Shown here piece by piece: positions 46,910 to 55,691 of a stretch of DNA of 64,000 nucleotides (position 1 is its first letter; each line of letters opens with the position of its first letter). The notes under the pieces were generated by a model. The model had not been told where the DNA came from and searched no databases. It saw only the letters and a program-made list of their open reading frames with translations. Source of the DNA: Schleiferiaceae bacterium (GTDB lineage Bacteria; Bacteroidota; Bacteroidia; Flavobacteriales; Schleiferiaceae); assembly GCA_018402665.1 (NCBI GenBank), contig JAGYIN010000004.1:1-64000 (forward strand), in the 5' to 3' direction. The position numbers and the translations under genes are program-made.

Positions 46910-47812
46910 TTACATTATCCCTGCTTTTCGTAAAGATTCCTCTTGTACATTGATATCGTTAGGATCGAGCCATGTCGCGTCGTTGAAGCGCTTAAAATAG
47001 GTCAATTGTCTTTTGGCGTAACGGCGGCTGTACTGCTGGATGAGTTCTATGGTGCGTTCGCGGTCGTATTCGTCTTTGAAATATGGCCACCATTCGCGGT
47101 ATCCTACGGTCTGTAGGCTCACTAACTCTTGGTGCGCAATCAATCCACGCGCTTCTTCTTCAAGTCCTTCTGCAAGCATTAAATGTACCCGTTGATCGAT
47201 GCGTTCGTACAAGTCCTTTCGTTCTAAATTCAATACCCAATTCACAATCTTAAACGGTCGCTCCTTAGGGGTATTGTTCAATTGCTCTGAATATTTCTTA
47301 CCAGTGATTTCAATCACTTCTAAAGCCCTGATCACACGACGCGGATTACGAACGTCAACTTTCGCAGAATGCTCCGGGTCCAGATGGTAAAGTTCCGTCT
47401 TCAACGCGGCCAAACCCTCTGTCGCCGCTCGTTCTTCCAGTTTCATTTTTACCTGCGGATCAGTAGGTAATGGGTCTAATCCATGCAATAAGGCATCAAT
47501 GTACATCCCTGAGCCCCCAACGGCCACTACGACATCGTGCGTCTTGAAAAGTACCTCGAGCGTAGCCAAAGCAAAGTGCTCATATTCTCCTGCAGTAATA
47601 GGATCCTGTATGCTGCGATCTGCAATAAAATAATGCGGTACGCGTTCCAATTCTTCTCTGGACGGCGGCGCCGAACCTACCGCAAGTTCTCGGTAGCATT
47701 GTCTTGAATCGGTGGAGAGAATTGGGCAACCTAGTTTTTCAGCCCAGTAAAGTGCTACGTTGGTTTTTCCAACGGCAGTGGGGCCGGATAGGTTGAGTAA
47801 TGTTTTAGTCAT
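46910..47812 (-). CDS. miaA: tRNA dimethylallyltransferase
   Basis: This 300-residue enzyme has the P-loop GPTAVGKT (10-17), STDSRQCYRELAVGSAPP, GGSGMYIDALLHG and the QTVGYREWW motif. It adds an isopentenyl group to A37 of tRNAs reading UNN codons. The start overlaps the ion-channel stop by eight bases. Confidence 0.97.
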   Translation of the reverse strand: MTKTLLNLSGPTAVGKTNVALYWAEKLGCPILSTDSRQCYRELAVGSAPPSREELERVPHYFIADRSIQDPITAGEYEHFALATLEVLFKTHDVVVAVGGSGMYIDALLHGLDPLPTDPQVKMKLEERAATEGLAALKTELYHLDPEHSAKVDVRNPRRVIRALEVIEITGKKYSEQLNNTPKERPFKIVNWVLNLERKDLYERIDQRVHLMLAEGLEEEARGLIAHQELVSLQTVGYREWWPYFKDEYDRERTIELIQQYSRRYAKRQLTYFKRFNDATWLDPNDINVQEESLRKAGIM

Positions 47813-48629
47813 TTAAGGGGAATTCAGTGCCACATTCCTGGCAGTAGTTTGCATCCTTCAAGCAGCTGTTTCCACAGTTCTCGCAAGTTTTGAGCGTTGG
47901 TTCTTTTGTATTGTGATTATTTGCCAGATCTACGGTGACAATCCCTGTTGGAACGGCAATTATAGCATATCCCATAATCATGATGGCAGAGGCGATCAAT
48001 TGGCCCCAGATAGTGCCTGGAGCAATATCACCGTACCCCACTGTAGTAAGGGTTACAATGGCCCAATAGATGCTTAATGGGATAGAGCTGAAGCCATTCT
48101 CCGGGCCTTCTACGGTATACATTATGGTTCCCATGATGATGCAAAGTAGGACCACGGTAAACAGGAATACCCCTATTTTACGCGACGAACGCAATAGACT
48201 TTGCCAAAGCAGATTTCCTTCATCTAGAAAGCGGCTGATTTTCAAGACTCTAAAAATTCGCAGTAAGCGTAATGCCCGAATGACGGCAAAAGTTCCAGAA
48301 GCAGGAAACAGGACTGCGAGGTAGAAAGGCAGGGTACTGACAAGGTCGATGATACCGTAAAAACTCCGTGCGTAAGAACCGGGTTTTGGACTGCACCACA
48401 GTCGTAATACGTATTCTATGGTGAAGAGTAATGTGGTAATGAGTTCGATTGCCTTAAACCACTGGCTCGCGACTGGATGGGCGGATATGCTCGGGACCGA
48501 TTCCATCATAATGGCAGCCACACTTACACCAATAGTAGCGAATAAAGCCACATCGAAAGCCTTACCAGCGGGAGTGTGGGCTTCAAATATGATGGTATAT
48601 AGAGAATCTCTTAGGCGACTTGTGCTCAT
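47805..48629 (-). CDS. Voltage-gated potassium-type ion channel with C-terminal zinc ribbon
   Basis: This 274-residue six-helix channel has an S4 helix with Arg118, 121, 124 and 127 and Lys130 at three-residue spacing (RALRLLRIFRVLK). The pore loop has selectivity filter TVGYGD (196-201), a potassium signature. After the last helix a cytosolic tail holds C249-x2-C252 and C263-x2-C266, a zinc-ribbon pattern. Bacterial Kv-like channels usually end with a coil or RCK domain, so the ribbon is notable. It is first in the run channel-miaA-lpxK-gatB-TlpA-like. Confidence 0.9.
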   Translation of the reverse strand: MSTSRLRDSLYTIIFEAHTPAGKAFDVALFATIGVSVAAIMMESVPSISAHPVASQWFKAIELITTLLFTIEYVLRLWCSPKPGSYARSFYGIIDLVSTLPFYLAVLFPASGTFAVIRALRLLRIFRVLKISRFLDEGNLLWQSLLRSSRKIGVFLFTVVLLCIIMGTIMYTVEGPENGFSSIPLSIYWAIVTLTTVGYGDIAPGTIWGQLIASAIMIMGYAIIAVPTGIVTVDLANNHNTKEPTLKTCENCGNSCLKDANYCQECGTEFPLND

Positions 48630-48675
48630 AATTGGTTCAAATTACGTAAATTTAGTACGACCGCTTCTTAATTCT

Positions 48676-48963
48676 ATGACTGAACTACCTGTAGATATCA
48701 CTCGTCTAGATACTGCCTCGTTGGATTTTCCATCGGGCGATGTGTTATTCAGTGCACTCGCGCGTGCCAAACGCTCAAAACGCATTCATTCCGCAACCTA
48801 CGTGGGTAACATTCGTCATGAAAAAGTAGCTATTGTCTTTCAAACGGCTACGGCTATTTTCAAGGTGCAAACTACCATATGGCTGAATTATGGGGGGTGC
48901 ATTTTCCTCAAAGACGATATCACTATTCCTGTAGAGCGTATTTTATCCGTGGAGTGGGTCTAA
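48676..48963 (+). CDS. Small hypothetical protein
   Basis: This 95-residue cytosolic protein (MTELPVDITRLDTASLDF...) was not recognised. It has a short basic segment (ARAKRSKRIH) and alternating beta strands (EKVAIVFQTATAIFKVQTT) that look like a small barrel or beta-sandwich. I chose the ATG at 48676. The 3' end converges with the next gene by four bases. Confidence 0.6.
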   Translation: MTELPVDITRLDTASLDFPSGDVLFSALARAKRSKRIHSATYVGNIRHEKVAIVFQTATAIFKVQTTIWLNYGGCIFLKDDITIPVERILSVEWV

Positions 48964-49502
48964 TAATACGGATCGTCAAGAAAGTCACCTTCCTCATCAT
49001 CCTCATCCCCACTTTTTTCCGGACTTAAATCATCTAAACCGTAAAGCGCGTTGATCTCTTCTTCACTCATTTGTGAAGGGTCTTTGCCGGGAGTAACTAA
49101 GCTCGGAGCAGCAGTTTCGCGTACGGGAAGTTCTCCAACTGCAGATAGCACAACGAAATCTTCAAAGCCTTCCTCTTCCTCGGTTTTCGTCTTTTCGACA
49201 TAAAAGATGTTCATATCTAGGAAGTTGTAGACGTACAGTCCGTGCGCTGTACTCTTGAAGAAGTCCTCAATAGTGGTATTTTCCATACTTGACATGCCGT
49301 CTTCCATGGCGAACATGGGTACTTCATCACCCTGATCCCAGTCGGGAGTACTGTAGTAAAAACTTCCCATTTCGCCCTCGCTAAGGTTAAAGAGTGGGAG
49401 TACCAGTTGTTGGAAATTCAATAAAGTGGTACTGCCTTTTACACGTAGTTCGCGAATGACAGTTTCTTGTGTGTCTGCAATGATTCGTAGGTATACTTCC
49501 AT
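48960..49502 (-). CDS. Plasmid pRiA4b ORF-3-like family protein
   Basis: This 180-residue protein starts with a beta-rich domain (VYLRIIADTQETVIRELRVKG, SFYYSTPDWDQGDEV) like the pRiA4b ORF-3 / IS1096 passenger TnpR-related family. It ends in a strongly acidic tail (EEINALYGLDD, then DEDDEEGD). The family is common in Bacteroidota and of unknown role; no transposon ends are seen here. It starts two bases after the cca stop. Confidence 0.65.
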   Translation of the reverse strand: MEVYLRIIADTQETVIRELRVKGSTTLLNFQQLVLPLFNLSEGEMGSFYYSTPDWDQGDEVPMFAMEDGMSSMENTTIEDFFKSTAHGLYVYNFLDMNIFYVEKTKTEEEEGFEDFVVLSAVGELPVRETAAPSLVTPGKDPSQMSEEEINALYGLDDLSPEKSGDEDDEEGDFLDDPYY

Positions 49503-49504
49503 GT

Positions 49505-50920
49505 CTATTGTGTGATGCCCAGGTTTTCGGCAATCGTTTTCATTTTTAGTAAAGCAGCGTCACGTTCGTTGGGAATTTCTCCTTCTAATATAGCCTCTTT
49601 CAGTGCTTCCTTGATTTGACCAATTTCCCTACATGGACCAATGCCAAAAGTCTTCATAATATCTTCACCACTCACAGGCGGTTGGAAATTTCTGATGTGA
49701 TCACGTTCTTCAACTTCCTTGAATTTCTCACGAACCTGCTTGAAGTTGTTTAAATAACGCCGCTTTTTCTTTTCGTTTTTGGTTGTTAAATCCGCTTCGC
49801 AGAGTAACATGAGTGCTTCTACGTCGTCGCCTGCGTCAAAGAGCAATCTTCGTACCGCACTATCGGTAACTTTTTCATCAACTAAAGCTGCGGGACGAGA
49901 GCTCATTTGCACCATTTTTATCACAAATTTCATGCGTGCATCCGTAGGCAGTTGCATCCGCTTGAAGATTTTTGGTACCATTTTGCCTCCTAGGAATTCA
50001 TGCCCTCTAAAAGTCCAACCATGGGGTTTGATGAATTTCTTTGTCCTTGGCTTTGCAATGTCGTGCAGCAAAGCTGCCCAGCGCAACCAGAGGTCATTAG
50101 ATGTTTTTGCGAGATTGTCGACCACTTCGAGCGTGTGGTAAAAGTTGTCTTTGTGCGTTTGACCTTCCAACTCTTCAATACCTTTTAGCGCGATCAATTC
50201 AGGAAGTACTTCCTGCAGAAGCCCAGAGGTGTAGAGGAGTCCTAATCCATAGCTCGGTTTAGCTACCTCCATGATTTTATTGAATTCTACGGCAACGCGT
50301 TCTGGGGCGACAATAGAAATGCGGTTCGCATGGGTCCGAATACTAGCTAGGGTTGCAGAGTCGATTCTAAAATCCAATTGCGCAGCAAAACGTACCGCCC
50401 GCATCATACGCAGTGGGTCGTCGTCAAACGTTTTATCCGGCGCGAGGGGTGTGGTGATTCGTTTTTTACCGAGGTCGCTAATACCATCAAACGGATCCAA
50501 TAATTCTCCCCAGCGGTCTTTGTTTAGACAGATGGCCATTGCGTTGATAGTGAAATCACGACGGTCCTGATCGTCTTGTAAGGAGCCGTTTTCCACGACA
50601 GGATTGCGGCTGTCTTTGCGGTAGCTTTCTTTCCGAGCACCAACGAATTCCAGGTCCATGCCCTTGTAGTGCATATGGGCTGTGCCAAAGGATTTGAATA
50701 CGGTCAGTTTCGGTTTCGGTTTGAGTTCTTTCTGAACAGCACGGGCCAATGCTATTCCACTACCCACCGTAACAAAATCAAGGTCCATTTTAATGGGGCG
50801 TCCTAAATGTTTGTCGCGCACAAATCCACCAACGACGTAGCATTCTTGACCCAATTGGTCCGCTACGTTGCCGATCAACGAAAAGCTGGGTTGATCTAGA
50901 AATTTTGTGCAATCGTTCAT
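49505..50920 (-). CDS. cca: tRNA nucleotidyltransferase / poly(A) polymerase family with HD domain
   Basis: This 471-residue enzyme has a class II nucleotidyltransferase head (GGFVRDKHLG, KMDLDFV with catalytic aspartates, DRRDFTINAMA, DDPLRMMRAVRFAAQL). An HD phosphohydrolase domain (WAALLHDIAKP, FRGHE) follows. It adds or repairs the CCA end of tRNA and is the CCA-adding enzyme expected in the genome. It abuts the membrane-protein gene with no base between. Confidence 0.9.
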   Translation of the reverse strand: MNDCTKFLDQPSFSLIGNVADQLGQECYVVGGFVRDKHLGRPIKMDLDFVTVGSGIALARAVQKELKPKPKLTVFKSFGTAHMHYKGMDLEFVGARKESYRKDSRNPVVENGSLQDDQDRRDFTINAMAICLNKDRWGELLDPFDGISDLGKKRITTPLAPDKTFDDDPLRMMRAVRFAAQLDFRIDSATLASIRTHANRISIVAPERVAVEFNKIMEVAKPSYGLGLLYTSGLLQEVLPELIALKGIEELEGQTHKDNFYHTLEVVDNLAKTSNDLWLRWAALLHDIAKPRTKKFIKPHGWTFRGHEFLGGKMVPKIFKRMQLPTDARMKFVIKMVQMSSRPAALVDEKVTDSAVRRLLFDAGDDVEALMLLCEADLTTKNEKKKRRYLNNFKQVREKFKEVEERDHIRNFQPPVSGEDIMKTFGIGPCREIGQIKEALKEAILEGEIPNERDAALLKMKTIAENLGITQ

Positions 50921-51271
50921 TTATGCAGGGAGTGTCGAAACTTTTGAGAAATAAATACCAGCCAACAAAAGTACAATTAGGATGAAGTACAAAGCGAGGT
51001 TTGTTCGCTTGATTTTAAGCAACCAATGGTCTTCTTTTTCTTTACCTGTGAGTATCACGGGGTAGAGTAGCGGGAAGAGCATGATGGATTCTTTCCACCA
51101 TTGACGGTCTTTTTTGTGAATGTAGTTGCGCTTGAAATAGTCGGTCCAATGCCCCGGAGCTTTTTTGTTTTGTACCCGCAGGTATTGAAAGTGCAAGGCC
51201 CATTTGAAACTGTAAACAGCAACGGTCAAGATCATTACGATCACTAAAAAAGTGGTTTGTCCTCCAGTCAT
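50921..51271 (-). CDS. Small two-helix membrane protein
   Basis: This 116-residue protein has hydrophobic helices at about 6-24 (TTFLVIVMILTVAVYSF) and 90-108 (LALYFILIVLLLAGIYF), separated by a basic, Trp/His-rich segment (HWTDYFKRNYIHKKDRQWW). No known family was recognised. The ATG at 51271 overlaps the glycosyltransferase stop by four bases, fitting a shared transcript. Confidence 0.7.
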   Translation of the reverse strand: MTGGQTTFLVIVMILTVAVYSFKWALHFQYLRVQNKKAPGHWTDYFKRNYIHKKDRQWWKESIMLFPLLYPVILTGKEKEDHWLLKIKRTNLALYFILIVLLLAGIYFSKVSTLPA

Positions 51272-52023
51272 GAATGTCGTAGTTTTTTTAATTCGACATA
51301 GCGCCAATAGACGCCTTGAGCCATGGAAATACTGTACCAGAAACCTGCGCGTCCATCAAGGAAACCCAGTCGTAGTACAAAGTGTTTAAAAAATCGAAAA
51401 GCAGGTTTTACAGCAGTATGAAATAATCCAATAGTGCCGGTTCTTGCCTGGTGGTCTTTGGCACTCCTGCTTGCATAGGCCCGCTGCTTTTTATTCCACT
51501 GGTCCCAATTTTTGTAGGTATAATGGTGCAGTTTACCCGGCAATGGATGCGGTTTAGGAACATTCATTCGCTCATGAACTTCGCAGTCGCTGTAACGGCG
51601 GGTATGATGGAATAATCGGACCACGACATCGGATTGAAGCCCGGAAAAACGCATGGCACGACCCATGAAAAAATGTGTGCGTCGCAGCCCCCAATAGTGC
51701 TCTTTATTTGTGTGCGTCTCACTTTTCCACTGTTGAAGTACTGTGATCAACTGTTTATCCAGTACTTCATCTGCATCAATAAACAGTACCCACGGATGTT
51801 GGGATTGTTCCATGGCCCAATTCCGCTGGTCTGCCCAGTTCTTAAATGCGCGCATTTCAATTCTCGTCGCACCGTGCGCTTTCGCAATGGAAACCGTTTG
51901 GTCCTCAGAAAAGCTGTCCACAACCAGTACTTCGTCCCCTACTAAAGCAGCAGCTTGCATGGTTGGTGCAAGCACATCGGCCTCGTTATAAGTGAGGATA
52001 ATAATGGAAAGTGGGGTAGGCAT
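51268..52023 (-). CDS. Glycosyltransferase family 2 (LPS core type)
   Basis: This 251-residue GT-A enzyme has an N-terminal nucleotide-binding strand (SIIILTYNEAD), VDSFSEDQT, the DxD-like metal site in FIDADEVL and an acceptor region (WGLRRTHFFMGRAM, EVHERMNV). It resembles WaaE/KdtX-type enzymes that add a sugar to LPS core, but the sugar is not readable. The start codon shares one base with the dapD stop, so it follows dapD in one transcript. Confidence 0.88.
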   Translation of the reverse strand: MPTPLSIIILTYNEADVLAPTMQAAALVGDEVLVVDSFSEDQTVSIAKAHGATRIEMRAFKNWADQRNWAMEQSQHPWVLFIDADEVLDKQLITVLQQWKSETHTNKEHYWGLRRTHFFMGRAMRFSGLQSDVVVRLFHHTRRYSDCEVHERMNVPKPHPLPGKLHHYTYKNWDQWNKKQRAYASRSAKDHQARTGTIGLFHTAVKPAFRFFKHFVLRLGFLDGRAGFWYSISMAQGVYWRYVELKKLRHS

Positions 52024-52830
52024 TAAACAGCGACGTTGTGCGTTCTTAATGCATCGTTGAGTGAGGTTTTCTTATCCGTACTCTCTTTGCGTTTACCAAT
52101 GATTAAGGCACACGGTACATTAAAGGTACCCGCGGGAAATTCTTTTGGCATGGTCCCCGGAATGACCACAGAACGTGCAGGCACGTGTCCTCTGTATTCC
52201 ACCGGTTCCGATCCACTTACATCAATGATTTTCGTTGATGCAGTGAGCACGACATTTGCACCCAAAACGGCTTCTTTTTCTACACGAACACCTTCCACGA
52301 CGATGCAGCGTGAGCCGATAAAACAATCGTCTTCGATAATCACTGGTGCAGCTTGTAACGGTTCCAATACTCCACCAATACCAACACCTCCGCTGAGGTG
52401 GACATTTTTGCCTATCTGAGCACAACTGCCCACTGTAGCCCATGTATCTACCATGGTGCCGCTATCTACGTAGGCGCCGATATTTACATAAGAAGGCATC
52501 ATAATAACACCGCTGGCTAAGAAAGCGCCATGTCGTGCAATGGCGTGAGGAACGACTCTGACGCCTTTTGCGGCATAACCTGTTTTTAACGGAATTTTAT
52601 CATGAAATTCAAAAGGAGGAACTTCATCGTTTCCATCTGCTGAATGGGAAGTACAAAACCACCGCTTTTTTATCCATTCGTTTACTTGCCAGCCGTTTGA
52701 CGTTCAGCAACGCGCAATTCTCCGCTATCTAGTGCGTTTACTACAGCTCTGATGGCTTGTTGAGTGGCGGATTCTTTAATAAGTCGCGGTTATCCCAAGC
52801 GGCTTCTATAGTTGGTCGTAAATCTTGCAT
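52023..52830 (-). pseudogene. dapD: 2,3,4,5-tetrahydropyridine-2,6-dicarboxylate N-succinyltransferase, frameshifted
   Basis: The reading frame from 52610 down to 52023 is intact and encodes the left-handed beta-helix of DapD (PSYVNIGAYVDSGTMVD, GIGGVLEPLQAAPVIIEDD, DKKTSLNDAL). The 5' part from the ATG at 52830 reads MQDLRPTIEAAWDNRD and then shifts. Other frames carry ESATQQAIRAVVNALDSGEL and NEWIKK. At least four single- or few-base losses lie between about 52620 and 52785, several in homopolymers. DapD is needed for lysine and diaminopimelate synthesis, so I think the true gene is whole and the sequence faulty. A frame from 52502 alone would miss the N-terminus. Confidence 0.8.
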
Positions 52831-52848
52831 AAATCGTGTAAGTTTAAA

Positions 52849-52893
52849 GGTTCAAAGGTACGGCTTTCACTTGCTTTAGACTACCTTTGAACC
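52849..52893. promoter_or_regulatory. Divergent dapD/ruvX promoter region with 12-bp inverted repeat
   Basis: GGTTCAAAGGTA (52849-52860) and its complement TACCTTTGAACC (52882-52893) are a perfect inverted repeat with a 21-base spacer. Each arm holds TACCTTTG, a perfect TAnnTTTG -7 box, one on each strand. The plus-strand box ends four bases before the ruvX ATG, the minus-strand box 22 bases before the dapD ATG. Confidence 0.55.
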
Positions 52894-53295
52894 ATGGCAA
52901 AAATTGCAGCATTAGATAAAACGGTATCGCAGAACTCCACCCGATGCACATGATGGCGTTCCCGTTAGAAACTATTGAAACAGCATCCCTATTGACGTTT
53001 TTACAGCGCCGCCAGGAAGTAGAACCTATCGAGAGTTGGTGGTTGCATCTGGTGCGCTGGGACTATACAATCGGCCTGAAGTCGCGCAATTTATCGACGG
53101 CCTTGTCAAAAATCGGTCAGAATGAAGCTCCGAAATGCGCATCATTAGAGTAGATGAACGCTTCACTTCATCCTTGCTGCAGATGCGCTAGTCAAAGGCG
53201 GTATGAAGAAATCTAAACGCCAGGAAAAAGGCGCGGTTGACAAGAAGTGGCAGCCACCGATTTTAGGCAGGTGGAATTATTTAGCACAGCGATAA
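52894..53295 (+). pseudogene. ruvX: Holliday junction resolvase RuvX/YqgF, frameshifted
   Basis: The start MAKIAALD and later pieces in different frames (PMHMMAFPLETIETASLLTFLQ; DALVKGGMKKSKRQEKGAVDK; a C-terminal end YLAQR before TAA at 53293) are recognisable as RuvX/YqgF. The catalytic region after MAKIAALD and the middle are broken by several indels, so no long frame exists. The total length, about 134 codons, is near the family's usual size. It is followed by def, the usual Flavobacteriales order. I read it as an intact gene with local sequence error; real decay is less likely. Confidence 0.7.
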
Positions 53296-53323
53296 CTATC
53301 TTTGTGCGCATAGAATTCATGCA

Positions 53324-53889
53324 ATGATTTTACCTATTGTCGCTTACGGCGATCCAGTTTTACATAGAGTAGCCGACGAAATTGATCAAGATTATCCGGT
53401 TTAGATGATTGATTGCTAACATGTATGAAACCACATGTATAATGCGCAAGGTGTTGGTTTAGCCGCCTCAGATCGGAAGAGGTATTCGCCTTTTGTTGTT
53501 GATGCAAGTCCATTTGGTGGAGGAAGGAAGTGAAGACTTTGATCTTCTTACGGGATTGAAAAAACTTTTATCAACCCCATCATTATTGAAGAATCCGGTG
53601 AAGAGTGGGGTATGGAAGAGGGCTGTTTAAGTATTCCTGATGTTCGCGAGACTGTTTCGTCCGGAGAAGGTGGTCATAGAATATACGGAGGACTGGGAAT
53701 TGGTGGAGGAAACTCATACAGGACTTGCGGCTCGTGTGATTCAACATGAATACGATCACATTGAAGGGGTATTGTTTACGGAGAAAATAAAACCTTTGCG
53801 CAAAAGATTGATAAAGGGGCGCTCGGGCGAATAGGGAGCGGGGCGGTATTGCTCCAGATTATCCGATGAAATTCCCAAAAGCGAAATGA
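53324..53889 (+). pseudogene. def: Peptide deformylase, frameshifted
   Basis: Starting ATG 53324 gives MILPIVAYGDPVLHRVADEI. Later pieces in shifted frames contain the motif regions of deformylase: motif 1 GVGLAA, motif 2 EGCLSIPDVRE and motif 3 QHEYDHIEG (zinc-binding HExxH). The end is DYPMKFPKAK before TGA at 53887-53889. Homopolymers are one or two bases short in several places (GCCGCC before TCAG, six A where seven are needed, a shortened T run). Def removes the formyl group from new proteins and is essential in most bacteria, so error is the better explanation. The lipoprotein ATG overlaps its stop (ATGA). Confidence 0.8.
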
Positions 53890-54412
53890 GGCTACGATTG
53901 CCGCATTGCTCATGGTTGTAGTGAGTTGTCAACCCACTCCCGCGCAAGAAACGAGGAGCTGACTACTCTGTGCAGTTACAACAAGTGATTCTGCTTGTAT
54001 TATTTGGAGCTTGTGGAGCGCAACGTACTAACGCCGGCGGTTATACCCGTGCCGCAGCGCATTTGTGGCACAGGATTCACTGATAAAAACAGATGCATCT
54101 TATTTAATGAAAGGCTGACCTTGTATGAATCAAGAGGGTAAATACAGATTATATGGGGTAAAACTTAATTTCATCTTACTCACGAATAAGTTTCCGCAGG
54201 ACCGTTATGCACCGGAGGCCTTGCTTCAATTGGCATTATTCTTTGATAGTGAATTGGGGGGAAGCGAACGTGCAGTCGAGTTTTTGCGTGTACTCTTAAA
54301 ACGCTATCCTGAACATGCTTTAGCAACTGATGCTCAAGCACTTCTGGAATTAATAAGTGTTTCCGAAACAGGAGAAATACAAACTGTAAGAGATTGGTTA
54401 AATAACGAATAA
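53886..54412 (+). pseudogene. Tetratricopeptide-type lipoprotein, 5' part frameshifted
   Basis: The 3' part (from about 54150) is intact and encodes a TPR-like segment: FPQDRYAPEALLQLALFFD and AVEFLRVLLKRYPEHALATDAQ. The 5' part from the ATG at 53886 shows a lipoprotein signal in a frame shifted by one base (ATIAALLMVVVSCQPTPAQE; lipobox VVSC). No single frame joins them, and bases 53950-54120 are hard to follow. It overlaps the def stop (ATGA) and the DUF5606 start (TAATG). A YbgF/BamD-like cell-envelope role is possible but not shown. Confidence 0.65.
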
Positions 54413-54819
54413 TGGAATTAAGAACTGTATTGTCAATTGCCGGTAAACCGGGTTTATTCAAATTAGTAGCTCAAAATAAGGGCGGTGTGGTAGTGGAAAG
54501 CCTTCTCGATGGCAAGCGCACGAGCATTTCCGCTTCTGCAAACGTAAGTTCCTTGGGCGATATTGCGATCTACACCTATGAGGAAGAAGTTCCTTTGCGT
54601 GAGGTTTTTAAAGCGATGGGTGAGGTTACTGGTGGTAAAGAGGCCTTAAGTCATAAGAGCAGTAAGACGGAATTGGAAGATTTCTTTGGAACAGTGCTGC
54701 CGAAATTTGATCAAGAGCGCGTTTACGCAAGCGATATTAAAAAAGTAGTACAGTGGTTTAATATACTGGTGAAGAATGATTTGCTCGCTATTTTAGACGA
54801 GACGGAGAAGGAAGCATAG
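54412..54819 (+). CDS. DUF5606 domain-containing protein
   Basis: This 135-residue cytosolic protein begins MELRTVLSIAGKPGLFKLVAQ and continues with a small beta-barrel-like N-terminal domain and a helical C-terminal half. It matches DUF5606, a Bacteroidota family of unknown function that often lies next to mazG. Its ATG shares a base with the stop of the TPR lipoprotein gene (TAATG), and mazG starts three bases after its stop. Confidence 0.85.
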   Translation: MELRTVLSIAGKPGLFKLVAQNKGGVVVESLLDGKRTSISASANVSSLGDIAIYTYEEEVPLREVFKAMGEVTGGKEALSHKSSKTELEDFFGTVLPKFDQERVYASDIKKVVQWFNILVKNDLLAILDETEKEA

Positions 54820-54822
54820 GGT

Positions 54823-55608
54823 ATGAACAGTCGTGCAGCAAAGTTAGAGGCGTTTGGCAGACTAGTAGACATCATGGATACGCTTCGTGCGGAATGTCCA
54901 TGGGATAAAAAGCAAACCCTAGAGAGCTTGCGCCATTTGACCATTGAAGAAACCTACGAGTTGGCGGATGCCATCGAGGAAGGGGATTTAAATGAGATCA
55001 AAAAGGAGCTTGGCGATCTCATGCTGCACATGGTTTTTTATAGTAAAATAGGCAGCGAAAAGGGCGCCTTTGATGTGGCCGATGTGCTCAATAGTGTTTG
55101 CGATAAGCTCATTCACCGACATCCACACATTTATGGTGATGTAGAGGCAACCACAGAAGAGGAGGTCAAGGCCAATTGGGAGGCAATCAAGCTCAAGGAA
55201 AAAGGTACGAAAAGCGTACTTCAAGGAGTGCCTCGTGGTTTGCCAGCGCTGGTAAAGGCAATCCGAATAGGGGATAAGGCAAGAGGCGCTGGCTTTGACT
55301 GGGATAATCCTCAGGATGTTTGGGAAAAGATTCGCGAAGAGTTGGTTGAGTTTGAGGAAGCCCAAAAAACTGGAAATCAAGACCTTATTGAAGGTGAGTT
55401 GGGTGATGTGATGTTCTCAATAGTGAATTTTGCTCGATTGAGTAATCTCGATCCTGAAATGGCGCTAGAACGAACGAATAAGAAGTTTATTTACCGATTC
55501 ACCTTTATGGAAAACACTGCGCGAAAAATGGGTAAGTCACTCACGGACCTGGATTTAAGTGAGATGGAGGTTTTGTGGAATGAAGCTAAGTACACTTCGC
55601 GAGATTAA
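54823..55608 (+). CDS. mazG: Nucleoside triphosphate pyrophosphohydrolase MazG
   Basis: This 261-residue enzyme has two MazG repeats. The first shows CPWDKKQTLESL and EETYELADAIEEGD with EIKKELGDLMLHMVF, and the second REELVEFEEA with EGELGDVMFSIVNFAR; each carries the EExxE/ExxD metal site. It hydrolyses NTPs to NMPs and cleans aberrant nucleotides. It ends the ruvX-def-lipoprotein-DUF5606-mazG run. Confidence 0.95.
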   Translation: MNSRAAKLEAFGRLVDIMDTLRAECPWDKKQTLESLRHLTIEETYELADAIEEGDLNEIKKELGDLMLHMVFYSKIGSEKGAFDVADVLNSVCDKLIHRHPHIYGDVEATTEEEVKANWEAIKLKEKGTKSVLQGVPRGLPALVKAIRIGDKARGAGFDWDNPQDVWEKIREELVEFEEAQKTGNQDLIEGELGDVMFSIVNFARLSNLDPEMALERTNKKFIYRFTFMENTARKMGKSLTDLDLSEMEVLWNEAKYTSRD

Positions 55609-55691
55609 TCCCATTTAAATCGGGCGTTAATAATTTGTAAAACCTATAATAAAGGTGTCTCTTACGTGTTGATATAGTGTAATTTAGGGTT

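Noticed and set aside
48960-49502. Possible mobile element, because the product resembles an IS1096/pRiA4b passenger protein
   Set aside because: No terminal inverted repeats, target duplications or transposase are seen; the gene is embedded in a housekeeping run.
52849-52893. 12-bp inverted repeat as insertion-sequence ends
   Set aside because: The spacer is only 21 bases and both arms are promoter -7 boxes, so a regulatory reading is better.
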